Below are positions 53,275 to 61,422 of a DNA stretch of 64,000 nt, one piece after another (position 1 is the stretch's first letter; each line of letters begins with the position of its first letter). A program made the position numbers and the translations under genes. Below the pieces are notes generated by a model that was not told the origin of the DNA, ran no database searches, and worked only from the letters and a program-made list of their open reading frames with translations. Location: assembly GCA_963664845.1 (NCBI GenBank), contig OY761615.1, positions 3,906,001 to 3,970,000 of the forward strand. Direction: 5' to 3'. This stretch comes from CAIYTF01 sp963664845. GTDB lineage: Bacteria; Bacteroidota; Ignavibacteria; Ignavibacteriales; Ignavibacteriaceae.

Positions 53275-54897
53275 ATGCTAAACTACGTCTGGGCTGCATT
53301 AATTTTTCTTGGTATTGCTGCCGCGCTGACCACTGACATCAGGGATGTTGCCAACGATACATTCCGCAAAGGCCAATCCATTGAAGCCTCTGTCAAGTTC
53401 ACCGATGCCAAACTAACCGCGCTCAAAAAATTTCCTGCAGTGGTTTCCATCGCAGCAAAAACAGCATCCGCATTCTATGGCAAGGAAATCGATAAAGATA
53501 TAAGCTTCAAGGCCGAAATTACCCCAGTGTCCGATACATCGGCCACGGCCTATCTTAAAATTGATGAGAACGCTCCTGCCGTAATCAGAACCATTGCAAA
53601 ATCATCAGGAAATGAAGATGACATAAGCGCCACAATAGCCTGGCATGGCCATTTGGATGCTGAGACCGCGACCATCATTCAGTTAAAGCCTGAAGAGGTA
53701 TCGTTCTCCAAAATTAATGAAGTGACTGCCGCGGTTCTTGATTATGCGGAACGGGCTGTTACTATATCCCTGGGACTTATAGGCGTGATGGCTCTTTGGC
53801 TTGGGATTATGAAAATTGCAGAGGCTGCAGGAGTGATAGCGCTATTATCAAAAGCCCTTACTCCAATTACCCGTTTACTCTTTCCTGATGTGCCAAAGGA
53901 TCATCCGGCAATTGGTGCAATGATAATGAATATCTCCGCTAACTTCCTCGGGTTGGGCAATGCGGCAACGCCTTTTGGACTGAAGGCGATGGAAGAACTT
54001 GACAAGCTTAATCCGGAAAAGGGGACAGCTACAAACGCCATGTGCATGTTCCTCACCATTAATACGGCGGGAATGACACTTATTCCGGCAACTGCAATTG
54101 CTCTCCGGGCGTCAGCAGGAAGCAGTGAACCGGCTATAATTATTGGAACGTCGCTCTTTGGATCATCCTGTGCAACCATCATGGGAATTTTGAGTGCGAA
54201 AATTTTGGAGAATTTTCCACTGAGGGGCAAATCAATTTTTCAGGTTTTCCGCGAGAAACTGAAAACATTTATTGCGCTTGGTGTTTTGATAGCGTTAGTG
54301 ACCGTATTCCTCAAAGCGGGCGGAACTTCTGTTTTCCACAGTGCATCAAACTCGTCCGGAACAATTAAAACAATCATTCAAACCGTCTCAATTGCAGCCA
54401 TTCCGTTCCTTATTGCGTTCTTTATTTTGCTTGGATTTATTAAAAAAGTCAAAGTATATGAGCAATTCATCGAAGGAGCCAAAGAGGGTTTCAACATAGC
54501 TGTGCGAATAATTCCCTATCTGGTGGCGATGCTTTGTGCAATCGGTATTTTCCGGGCAGGCGGTGCTATGGACTGGCTTATCTGGCTGCTGAAATTTGTT
54601 ACGGATCCGCTGGGAATGCCGGCAGAGGCTTTGCCTATGGCATTGATGCGTCCGCTCTCGGGAAGCGGTTCACTGGGCGTTATGGCGGAAATTATGGCGG
54701 TTCACGGACCTGATTCGTTTATCGGGAAACTGGTATCCACCTTCTATGGCAGTTCAGAAACAACATTTTATGTGTTGGCTGTTTATTTTGGTTCTGTGCA
54801 AATAAAGAAAACGCGGCATGCGTTGCCTGCCGGCCTCATTGCCGATATTGCCGGAATGCTTGGAGCACTTTTCATCGTGAGAATGTTGTTTGCGTAA
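53275..54897 (+). CDS. SpmA/SpmB-like nucleoside-recognition membrane protein (fused)
   Basis: A 540-residue polytopic protein with two nucleoside-recognition/Gate domains. The SpmA-like half has a first TM, a non-membrane domain (about 30-160), then TM helices with GVMALWLGIMKIAEAAGV and ISANFLGLGNAATPFGLKAM. The SpmB-like half (about 340-540) contains FNIAVRIIPYLVAMLCAIGIFR and MRPLSGSGSLGVMAEIM, GKLVSTFYGSSETTFYVLAVYFGS. In spore-formers SpmA and SpmB affect core dehydration. Here they are fused in a non-spore-former, so a transport role is likely. A GGGGGT lies 5-10 bases before the ATG. Confidence 0.87.
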   Translation: MLNYVWAALIFLGIAAALTTDIRDVANDTFRKGQSIEASVKFTDAKLTALKKFPAVVSIAAKTASAFYGKEIDKDISFKAEITPVSDTSATAYLKIDENAPAVIRTIAKSSGNEDDISATIAWHGHLDAETATIIQLKPEEVSFSKINEVTAAVLDYAERAVTISLGLIGVMALWLGIMKIAEAAGVIALLSKALTPITRLLFPDVPKDHPAIGAMIMNISANFLGLGNAATPFGLKAMEELDKLNPEKGTATNAMCMFLTINTAGMTLIPATAIALRASAGSSEPAIIIGTSLFGSSCATIMGILSAKILENFPLRGKSIFQVFREKLKTFIALGVLIALVTVFLKAGGTSVFHSASNSSGTIKTIIQTVSIAAIPFLIAFFILLGFIKKVKVYEQFIEGAKEGFNIAVRIIPYLVAMLCAIGIFRAGGAMDWLIWLLKFVTDPLGMPAEALPMALMRPLSGSGSLGVMAEIMAVHGPDSFIGKLVSTFYGSSETTFYVLAVYFGSVQIKKTRHALPAGLIADIAGMLGALFIVRMLFA

Positions 54898-54961
54898 ACA
54901 AGGCAGGTTTTATTCAGGCCCTTTTGTTGTGCAAAGCCGATACACCCGGCTATTTATAAAG

Positions 54962-54990
54962 AAAGCCGCAGATTTAAAACCTGCGGCTTT
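54962..54990. terminator. Bidirectional terminator between SpmAB-like gene and ompA
   Basis: AAAGCCGCAG (54962-54971) pairs with CTGCGGCTTT (54981-54990) around ATTTAAAAC. A T-run follows on the plus strand, and CTTTCTTTAT follows on the minus, so it serves both convergent genes. Confidence 0.85.
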
Positions 54991-55005
54991 TTTTACAGAT
55001 CTAAT

Positions 55006-55037
55006 AAAGGAACATTTTTCCGATACATTGTTCCTTT
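55006..55037. terminator. Second hairpin downstream of ompA
   Basis: AAAGGAACA (55006-55014) pairs with TGTTCCTTT (55029-55037), nine bases, loop of 14. It lies 13 bases beyond the ompA stop and may be its own terminator. The following T-run is short. Confidence 0.5.
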
Positions 55038-55050
55038 TCAAAAATTTTGG

Positions 55051-56205
55051 TTAATCAACCACCTTAAATTCAATTCGCCGATTGAATGCTTTTCCCTGTA
55101 CAGTTTTATTGTCCGAAATTGGTTTGGTTGCTCCATAGCCAATCGTGGAGAGACGGCTCTCTTCAACACCCTTGGAGATAAGGAACCTTTTCACTGCATC
55201 AGCGCGTTGTTCAGACAGTTTTTGATTTGCAGCAACTGAACCAACGTTATCTGTATGCCCCTCAATTTGCACTTTCAATGCATTGTTTGCTAGCAGGATT
55301 TGAGCTGCATTGATAAGGATTGGATATGCTTCGGGACGGAAGGTGGATTTGTTCGCGTCAAAATTAACTCCAATGAGCATCCAATTGCCATGTGGATTTA
55401 CTGAACCTGATTTGCTGTCGAAAGAAGCGGATGTTGGTACGTTCCGTTTCACGATGTCTTCAATTTTATTGTAATCTACATCAGTAGCAGGTTGCTGTGC
55501 ATATTTTTTCACAATATCTTCAATCTTCTGATAGTCGGTTCCGGAAGCAGCATCCTGTGGCTTTGTCATACCGTGAGCTTCACAATAGTTTGTCTCAGGG
55601 CCTCTGTCTATGTAATAGGTTACACCGAATTCGGCCGTAAGATAGGAGTCGAGATTTCCGCCAAAAAGACCACCGCCTTTTTGGAATACACCATCAAATC
55701 GGTCGGTCGAAACCTGGTCCATGGAAACCTCAGCTCTTAGATCCCAATCTTTATCCAAAGCTAATTTTCCGCCGGCAATAAACCTTACTGCAAGTTCACC
55801 GATAGTGCTGTTGTTTTTAGTGCCAACCGCATTCTTTAAGGTATAATATAACGCACTTCCTCCCGCGCCACCGTAGAGCTTCAACGGTTTGCAACTGCTA
55901 AACGTGTAGAGATAATCCCATCCTAATCCGATGGTGGTATTCTCGGGTCCTTTTTTCTGCGGGGGGGTCAGCAGGAATCCTTTTGAGCTAAAATGAAGAT
56001 AATCCAGCTTCAGTCTTAGACTGCTTACTTCATCGAAATCCCGTTGAACGAAAAAATGGCCGCCATAATCAAAAGATTCGGCGAAAACATCACCAAACAT
56101 GCGGGGAGAAGTTAAACCAAAGCCCAAGGCCCAACCATCACTGTACGTTTGGGCTTGCGAAAAATTGAGTGCAAGCAAAAAACAAAGTAATATGCTCCAC
56201 TTCAT
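55051..56205 (-). CDS. OmpA-family outer membrane protein
   Basis: A 384-residue protein starting at ATG 56203-56205 (AGG seven bases before); ATG 56211 is possible. The signal peptide ends NFSQAQTYS. Residues about 20-210 are beta-rich (SLRLKLDYLHFSS, then WDYLYTFSSCKPLKLYGG), probably a barrel. A linker has two copies of a KIEDIVK motif. The OmpA domain has FDANKSTFRPEAYPIL, EGHTDNVGS, LSEQRADAVKRFL, IGYGATKPI and FNRRIEFKV, which bind peptidoglycan. It links outer membrane and cell wall. It is convergent with the SpmAB-like gene. Confidence 0.9.
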   Translation of the reverse strand: MKWSILLCFLLALNFSQAQTYSDGWALGFGLTSPRMFGDVFAESFDYGGHFFVQRDFDEVSSLRLKLDYLHFSSKGFLLTPPQKKGPENTTIGLGWDYLYTFSSCKPLKLYGGAGGSALYYTLKNAVGTKNNSTIGELAVRFIAGGKLALDKDWDLRAEVSMDQVSTDRFDGVFQKGGGLFGGNLDSYLTAEFGVTYYIDRGPETNYCEAHGMTKPQDAASGTDYQKIEDIVKKYAQQPATDVDYNKIEDIVKRNVPTSASFDSKSGSVNPHGNWMLIGVNFDANKSTFRPEAYPILINAAQILLANNALKVQIEGHTDNVGSVAANQKLSEQRADAVKRFLISKGVEESRLSTIGYGATKPISDNKTVQGKAFNRRIEFKVVD

Positions 56206-56366
56206 GACCATACCTATAGGTTAATGAGAAATGTCGTAATTATATGATCTAATACGGTTCCAGTTAAAACCTGACTTTAATAAGTCTATGAAATTACCTG
56301 AAATAACATTCAAAATCAATAATTTAATCACAAAATTTTTCCTTTTCAGGATTATGAGATTTTTTG

Positions 56367-56374
56367 TAAATTTG
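56367..56374 (+). promoter_or_regulatory. TAAATTTG promoter element upstream of tRNA-Pro
   Basis: TAAATTTG lies 10 bases before the tRNA's first base and matches the Bacteroidota -7 consensus TAnnTTTG. The -33 TTTG element expected 19 bp upstream is only partly matched (TTTT at 56343-56346). It supports an FCB-type sigma factor. Confidence 0.55.
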
Positions 56375-56384
56375 TTGTCTGAAT

Positions 56385-56461
56385 CGGGGTGTAGCGCAGC
56401 CTGGTAGCGCGCTTCGTTCGGGACGAAGAGGCCGTAGGTTCGAATCCTATCACCCCGACCA
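56385..56461 (+). tRNA. tRNA-Pro, anticodon CGG
   Basis: A 77-nt cloverleaf. The acceptor stem is CGGGGTG with CACCCCG. The anticodon stem CTTCG/CGAAG encloses TTCGGGA, giving anticodon CGG with T33 and G37. The T arm is GTAGG/CCTAT around TTCGAAT. The discriminator is A and CCA is encoded at 56459-56461. It reads CCG codons. Confidence 0.95.
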
Positions 56462-56519
56462 TTTCTGATATTTTCTTCGTCCCGCGGCCATTTTCAATAG
56501 TTATTGATTCCTTAATACC

Positions 56520-57104
56520 GTGACTTTTAAGACATTTTTACTCGCATTTATACCCCTTTTTGTTGCCATCGATATAATTGGAACCGTTCCAATTTTTATC
56601 GGGTTAACGGAGGACTATTCTGAAAAGGATAAAAAAAGCCTGATAAGCGAGGCTGTTTTAGCGGCCTTTATTATCGCGGTCATCTTTCTGGTTGGCGGTA
56701 AGATCATTCTTCAATTCCTGGGAATCACCATCGATGACTTCCGGATAGCCGGAGGAATCATTCTCCTGATCCTTTCCATAAACGATATTCTTTTCTCCTC
56801 CGACGAGCGAAAAGTGGGCGGCAATAAGATTGGCATTGTACCTCTCGGCATTCCCCTCATAATTGGCCCGGCAGCGCTCACAACCATATTGATCCTGGTT
56901 GACCAGTTTGGTTTCTATATGACGGTTTACACAATGCTGCTCAATTTCATCATCGTCTGGCTGGTTCTGTTCTATTCGCGCTATATTATCCGTGTTATGG
57001 GTGAAGGCGGCACCAAGGCATTTGCCAAAATTGCAGCATTGTTTCTTGCCGCAATTGCGGTTATGATGATCCGGGTGGGTATAGTTAACCTTATTAAAGG
57101 TTGA
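56520..57104 (+). CDS. MarC-family integral membrane protein
   Basis: A 194-residue polytopic protein starting with GTG at 56520 (MTFKTFLLAFIPLFVAIDI). Six hydrophobic segments are visible (about 2-22, 42-62, 67-88, 106-128, 135-158, 168-190). It has the MarC signature IGTVPIFIGLTEDYSE, FRIAGGIILLILSIND, IVPLGIPLIIGPAALTTIL and FAKIAALFLAAIAVMMIRVG. MarC proteins were once thought to confer drug resistance; their true function is not settled. It lies 58 bp after the tRNA gene and 135 bp before queE. Confidence 0.87.
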   Translation: MTFKTFLLAFIPLFVAIDIIGTVPIFIGLTEDYSEKDKKSLISEAVLAAFIIAVIFLVGGKIILQFLGITIDDFRIAGGIILLILSINDILFSSDERKVGGNKIGIVPLGIPLIIGPAALTTILILVDQFGFYMTVYTMLLNFIIVWLVLFYSRYIIRVMGEGGTKAFAKIAALFLAAIAVMMIRVGIVNLIKG

Positions 57105-57239
57105 TTGCTGGATTCTGCTTGAATAATTTGAACAACATGTTTCATATTTCGCTCATGGTGAAGCCGATAGGCTCTTTCCTTATGTATTCTCCCGACTTCC
57201 CCACAGACTATTGTCAATTATCCATTACCAATTATTATC

Positions 57240-57878
57240 GTGCTTAAAGTAAACGAAATTTATCGATCAATACAGGGTGAAAGCTCCTTTGCCGGACTGC
57301 CTTGCGTTTTCATCAGGCTCACCTACTGCAACTTACGCTGCACGTATTGTGATTCGGAGTTCTCCTTTTTCGAGGGGAAGGAGATGACTATTGAGCAGAT
57401 ACTCGATGCGGTCGATTCGTATAAAACGAATTTGGTTGAATTGACCGGCGGTGAACCGCTTGTGCAAGGTAAGTCGCATGAACTGATTGCTGCGCTTGCT
57501 GAACGCGGGTACAAGGTTCTGCTTGAAACCAGTGGAAGCCTGCCCATAAAAGACATTGATAAAAGGGCAGTCATCATCATGGATCTGAAATGCCCGACAA
57601 GCGGTATGGTGCATAAAAACTTATATGAGAATATTACATTCCTTAAGCAGTCCGATGAAGTGAAATTCGTCATGGGAAGCCGTGAGGATTATGAATGGAC
57701 AAAAAAAATAATTAACGAATATCAATTAACAAATAAAGTATCTGTTCTTTTTTCCTGTATTTTCGGCTCGCTGGAGCCAGTGCAATTGGTCAACTGGATG
57801 CTTGAAGACAACATTACCGCACGTTTTCAGTTACAATTACACAAATTTATATGGCAGCCTGAACAGAGAGGCGTTTGA
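57240..57878 (+). CDS. queE: 7-carboxy-7-deazaguanine synthase
   Basis: A 212-residue radical-SAM enzyme in queuosine biosynthesis that turns 6-carboxy-tetrahydropterin into 7-carboxy-7-deazaguanine. The 4Fe-4S cluster is bound by Cys30, Cys34 and Cys37 in CNLRCTYC, followed by DSEFSFFEGKEMT. SAM-binding LTGGEPL and the substrate loop VLLETSGSLPI are present. It starts with GTG at 57240 (MLKVNEIYRSIQGESSFAG), a conserved QueE N-terminus. queD follows after a three-base gap, and truA after that, making a tRNA-modification cluster. Confidence 0.95.
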   Translation: MLKVNEIYRSIQGESSFAGLPCVFIRLTYCNLRCTYCDSEFSFFEGKEMTIEQILDAVDSYKTNLVELTGGEPLVQGKSHELIAALAERGYKVLLETSGSLPIKDIDKRAVIIMDLKCPTSGMVHKNLYENITFLKQSDEVKFVMGSREDYEWTKKIINEYQLTNKVSVLFSCIFGSLEPVQLVNWMLEDNITARFQLQLHKFIWQPEQRGV

Positions 57879-57881
57879 AGT

Positions 57882-58289
57882 ATGAAAATATCCAAAACTT
57901 TCTATTGGGAAATGGGACACCGTTTGCCTTTTCATCAGGGCAAGTGTGTTAACCTGCACGGACATTCCTATAAAGCTGAGGTGATGCTTGAAGGCGATAT
58001 TGATGCCAACGGGATGCTGCTTGACTTTTATGATCTTAAACTAATTGTAGGTCCTTTAGTTGAACAATTGGATCATGCGTTCATGGTGAATGAGAGCGAC
58101 GAAAAACTGATCCATCTGCTCACCGAGATGAATTCCAAAATGTATGTCACCAAATTTCATTCCACGGCAGAGAATATATGCACACTTTTTCTCCAGGAAA
58201 TCAAAAAATTTGATCTTCCGGGCAATATCAAAAAATTACGTGTACGTGTCTATGAAACAACGGACTCGTTTGCGGAAGATTCATTATGA
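57882..58289 (+). CDS. queD: 6-carboxytetrahydropterin synthase
   Basis: A 135-residue zinc enzyme that makes 6-carboxytetrahydropterin from dihydroneopterin triphosphate, the step before QueE. The zinc ligands are His13 (GHRLPF) and His26/His28 (LHGHSYKAEV), with catalytic Cys22 (GKCVNLHGH). DHAFMV and a C-terminal RVYETTDSFAE are also conserved. Both Que genes overlap closely in function and sit in one operon. The length and motifs fit QueD rather than PTPS. Confidence 0.94.
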   Translation: MKISKTFYWEMGHRLPFHQGKCVNLHGHSYKAEVMLEGDIDANGMLLDFYDLKLIVGPLVEQLDHAFMVNESDEKLIHLLTEMNSKMYVTKFHSTAENICTLFLQEIKKFDLPGNIKKLRVRVYETTDSFAEDSL

Positions 58290-58310
58290 CAATCAATATC
58301 CGGAGCCGGT

Positions 58311-59093
58311 ATGCGATATAAACTGCTTATCGAATATGATGGTTCACGCTATTCAGGCTGGCAGATCCAACAAAACCAGTTGACCATACAAGGAAGAATT
58401 GCTGAGGCATTGCTCAATAATTTTTCCAAGATTCGTTTTGATCTCCAGGGAGCCGGTAGAACAGACAGGGGAGTGCATGCTTTGGGGCAGGTCGCTCATC
58501 TCGAGCTTTCTGCCTCCGTTGATCCGGAAATTCTGCAATTCAAACTAAACGACAGCTTACCCAAGGATATCAACATTCTCAGGGTTACAAAAGCATCCAA
58601 TAATTTTCATGCCCGGAAGGATGCGGTTGGGCGGAGTTATATTTATCAAATTGCCAAACGCCGCACTGCTTTCGGGAAAAGCTTTGCATGGTGGGTTAAG
58701 GATAGCCTGTCGGTTGATAAAATGAATGTGGCTTGCGCTGGTTTGAAAGGTTTTCACGATTTTTCATCTTTCTGCGAAAAAGATGATTCCGGAACTGGCA
58801 CTAAACTTAATCTGGAAATCCTGGAGATCAGAGAAACCGGATCATTGATCATTATACGATTCAAAGCCAGATATTTTTTGTGGAAAATGGTTCGCCGGCT
58901 GACAGGTGTGCTTGTAGAAGTGGGCAGAGGCAAACTTTCAACAGCTGAAGCAACTGGCTATTTGGAACGGCCATCAGGGAAACCGGCCGAGCTGACTGCT
59001 CCACCGTCCGGACTGTTTTTGGAAAAAGTTTATTATGATATTGAAGAGGAGAGTACAGGTATTCAGCCTGCTCTGTTTGCGGCGCTTGATTAA
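58311..59093 (+). CDS. truA: tRNA pseudouridine(38-40) synthase
   Basis: A 260-residue enzyme that makes pseudouridine at positions 38-40 in the anticodon arm. The catalytic Asp52 lies in GAGRTDRGVHALGQ. Other TruA stretches are YDGSRYSGWQIQ at the start, FHARKDAVGRSYIYQI and RFKARYFLWKMVRRLTG. It starts 21 bp after queD on the same strand. The 3' end is convergent with lpxD and shares a hairpin at 59096-59125. Confidence 0.95.
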   Translation: MRYKLLIEYDGSRYSGWQIQQNQLTIQGRIAEALLNNFSKIRFDLQGAGRTDRGVHALGQVAHLELSASVDPEILQFKLNDSLPKDINILRVTKASNNFHARKDAVGRSYIYQIAKRRTAFGKSFAWWVKDSLSVDKMNVACAGLKGFHDFSSFCEKDDSGTGTKLNLEILEIRETGSLIIIRFKARYFLWKMVRRLTGVLVEVGRGKLSTAEATGYLERPSGKPAELTAPPSGLFLEKVYYDIEEESTGIQPALFAALD

Positions 59094-59095
59094 GT

Positions 59096-59125
59096 GAAAG
59101 CCGGGTGTTATTTGTTCCGGCTTTC
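59096..59125. terminator. Shared hairpin between truA and lpxD
   Basis: GAAAGCCGG (59096-59104) pairs with CCGGCTTTC (59117-59125), nine bases with a TGTTATTTGTT-type loop. It covers the lpxD stop (59108-59110). A bidirectional terminator is likely, though T-runs are short. Confidence 0.65.
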
Positions 59126-60148
59126 TTCCAATTCTTTCAGTTTCTTCTCAAGCTCTTTGATGCGGTCTGCATAACTGGGAAAACTCCTGTAATGGGCCTC
59201 AAGCTTAAGTGCTGTTTTAATTTCCTTAGCGGGATAGCCGAAATACATACCGGCTCTGTTTATTGATTTTGAAACTCCGGACTGAGCGCCGATAATGACA
59301 CCATCAGATAGCTCTATATGTCCGCTGAGTCCGACCTGGCCGGCCAACACACAGTTATTTCCAACCTTAGTGCTTCCCGATACTCCGCTTTGAGCAGACA
59401 TCACGGTGTTTGAACCTACCGTAACGTTATGCGCAATCTGTACCAGATTATCAAGCTTAGTTCCGTTTTTAATGATGGTTGAGCCAAGAGCTGCACGATC
59501 AATGGTAGTGTTGGCGCCAATTTCAACATCATCACCCACAACCACATTCCCAATCTGCGGAATTTTTATATAACCACCCTTGCCGTCCGGCGCAAAACCA
59601 AACCCATCAGCTCCAAGAACAACTCCCGGATGAAGGATAACCCTGTCACCAATGACAGTCTCTTCCCGGATACTTACGTTCTGGAAAATGAGGCCATTCT
59701 CGCCAATGGAGGAATTTTTCAGTATAACGGAGTTGTGGTAGATCTTTGTGCCGTTTCCAATTCTGCAACCTGCCTCAATAACAACATTTTTTCCTATTGC
59801 AACATTTTCACCGAGTTGAACACTCGGGTCTATGGCTGCTGATGCATCAATTCCGCTTAAATCGAATTTAGGGGAGAAATAGGTGATAAGTATTGTCAGA
59901 AAAGCTTTGTTTGGATCGGGTACTTCAAGATACGTAATGTCATCTCGTGTTTTGTTGAATCCCGTTTTTACAAAAATTGCAGTTGCCTGTGTTCCAGGGA
60001 AATATTTTTCGTAAGCGGGGCTGGCAAGAAAGGTTAGGTCACCGGATTTCGCATCTTCAATTTTTGCGAGGTTCTGAATCGTATTGTCAGAATCACCTGA
60101 AACGATAGCCGAGGTTAACCCGGCTATCGTGGCTATGGTTAATATCAT
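59108..60148 (-). CDS. lpxD: UDP-3-O-acyl-glucosamine N-acyltransferase
   Basis: A 346-residue left-handed beta-helix acyltransferase that adds an N-linked acyl chain in lipid A synthesis. It has the N-terminal uridine-binding region (KIEDAKSGDLTFLASPAYEKYF) and hexapeptide repeats such as VQLGENVAIGKNVVIEAGCRIG and IGENGLIFQNVSIREE. The catalytic His240 is in QIAHNVTVGSN. The C-terminus has a short helix EKKLKELEESRNK. It ends the uppS-bamA-ompH-ompH-lpxD operon. Start overlaps ompH by four bases. Confidence 0.95.
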   Translation of the reverse strand: MILTIATIAGLTSAIVSGDSDNTIQNLAKIEDAKSGDLTFLASPAYEKYFPGTQATAIFVKTGFNKTRDDITYLEVPDPNKAFLTILITYFSPKFDLSGIDASAAIDPSVQLGENVAIGKNVVIEAGCRIGNGTKIYHNSVILKNSSIGENGLIFQNVSIREETVIGDRVILHPGVVLGADGFGFAPDGKGGYIKIPQIGNVVVGDDVEIGANTTIDRAALGSTIIKNGTKLDNLVQIAHNVTVGSNTVMSAQSGVSGSTKVGNNCVLAGQVGLSGHIELSDGVIIGAQSGVSKSINRAGMYFGYPAKEIKTALKLEAHYRSFPSYADRIKELEKKLKELEESRNK

Positions 60149-60774
60149 TTTTTTGGTGGTGGTTGGTTAGTATTGTTATTTACCGGAGCGCCAGGTTGAG
60201 TTCCCGGGGTTTGTGCATTCGGATTAACAGGGACATTGGGATTAACCGGATTGGCAGCGTTTATATTAAGCGCCTTCATCACCAGATTTGTAATGTCATA
60301 TTTATCTTTTGCATAAAGCATCAGGGTGCCGCCACTGCGGTCGAACACGAAGTCCAGATCCTGGTCCGCTGCAACTTTTTTGATTATTGTGAATACCTTG
60401 TTTTGTACCGGTTTCATGAGCTCTTCCTGTTTCTGGAACAGTTCCCCGTTGGTACCAAATTTCTTTTCCCGGTATTCTGAAATTTTTTGTTCCATCTTAA
60501 CCATCTCTGCTTCCGTCTCGGCTCTGTTCTGATCGCTCATGATTAACTTACGTTTATCATAATCTTCATACTTTGCTTTCCATTCTTTCTCTTGTTTGTT
60601 GAGCTCGGTCTGCCATTCCAGGATGATCTGATCAAGCTGCTGACGGGCATCCTGTGCATCCTGCAGCTGATCCATGATGGTATCCGAATCAACATATCCA
60701 ATTTTGAGCTGTGCTTGTAAGCTGGGAATAAAAAAGCATAAACCAACGAGGAGACTAACAACGATGTTCCTCAT
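60145..60774 (-). CDS. Skp/OmpH-family periplasmic chaperone (second copy, Pro/Asn-rich tail)
   Basis: A 209-residue exported helical protein. Residues 1-21 are a signal peptide (IVVSLLVGLCFFIPSLQAQ). The core has KIGYVDSDTIMDQLQDAQDA, the long charged coiled coil EWKAKYEDYDKRKLI and the C-terminal hydrophobic FVFDRSGGTLMLYA, typical of OmpH. Residues after about 170 form a low-complexity N/P/T/Q-rich tail (VNPNVPVNPNAQTPG). Skp holds unfolded outer membrane proteins on the way to BamA. A second paralogue lies immediately upstream. Confidence 0.92.
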   Translation of the reverse strand: MRNIVVSLLVGLCFFIPSLQAQLKIGYVDSDTIMDQLQDAQDARQQLDQIILEWQTELNKQEKEWKAKYEDYDKRKLIMSDQNRAETEAEMVKMEQKISEYREKKFGTNGELFQKQEELMKPVQNKVFTIIKKVAADQDLDFVFDRSGGTLMLYAKDKYDITNLVMKALNINAANPVNPNVPVNPNAQTPGTQPGAPVNNNTNQPPPKK

Positions 60775-60870
60775 ACTTTCCTCATTTCATTCTGGGTGTT
60801 AGATAATACAGTATTTTTTTTCATTTTAAGTTTAAAGCTCATGAAACTTTTTACAAAAAACAACGTGGAA

Positions 60871-61395
60871 TTATTTCCCTCTTTTCAATTTATCCAGAAC
60901 TTTGAAGGTGATATCAAATGATGAATCTGCATAAAGCAAGAGAATTTCGCCGGTTTTGTCGAAAACAAATGACATGCCTTCTTCTTTGGCAACACCCTCA
61001 ATGGCTTTGAAGATTTTTTCTTTCACAGGCTTCATGATCTTTTCCTGTTTCTGAACAATTTCGCCGTTCTGACGGTCAAATTTTTGTTTGTTGAATTCTT
61101 CAGCAGCCTGTTGTTTTTGAACCAATTTCTGCTGAGCCTCAGCTTTTTGAGCTTCTTTCATCATTGCAGCTTTTTTCTGATAATCAGCATAATCTTGTTG
61201 GAGATCCTGCTGCAGGGAGTCAATTTGAGCTCTCCAGCCTTTGACAATGGCTTCCAGCTCGCCCTGTGCTTTAATGGACTCGGGATATTGCTGAAGAATT
61301 ACCTCGGAGTCAACATATCCGATTTTCAAAGGGCTCTGAGCATATACTGCGGCAGTTGAGAGCAGTAATAAAAATAAAAATGCGAACTTTTTCAC
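60871..61395 (-). CDS. Skp/OmpH-family periplasmic chaperone (first copy)
   Basis: A 174-residue protein with a signal peptide (FAFLFLLLLSTAAVYAQ), the KIGYVDSEVILQQYPES start, a long coiled coil (AEAQQKLVQKQQAAEEFNKQ) and the C-terminal FVFDKTGEILLLYADSSFD strand. It is about 40% similar by eye to the other copy, without the Pro-rich tail. It lies 27 bp after bamA and before the second ompH, so the chaperones are produced together with their main partner. Trimer formation is assumed from the family. Confidence 0.93.
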   Translation of the reverse strand: MKKFAFLFLLLLSTAAVYAQSPLKIGYVDSEVILQQYPESIKAQGELEAIVKGWRAQIDSLQQDLQQDYADYQKKAAMMKEAQKAEAQQKLVQKQQAAEEFNKQKFDRQNGEIVQKQEKIMKPVKEKIFKAIEGVAKEEGMSFVFDKTGEILLLYADSSFDITFKVLDKLKRGK

Positions 61396-61422
61396 GTTAG
61401 ATCCTTTACTTAGTATTATGAA

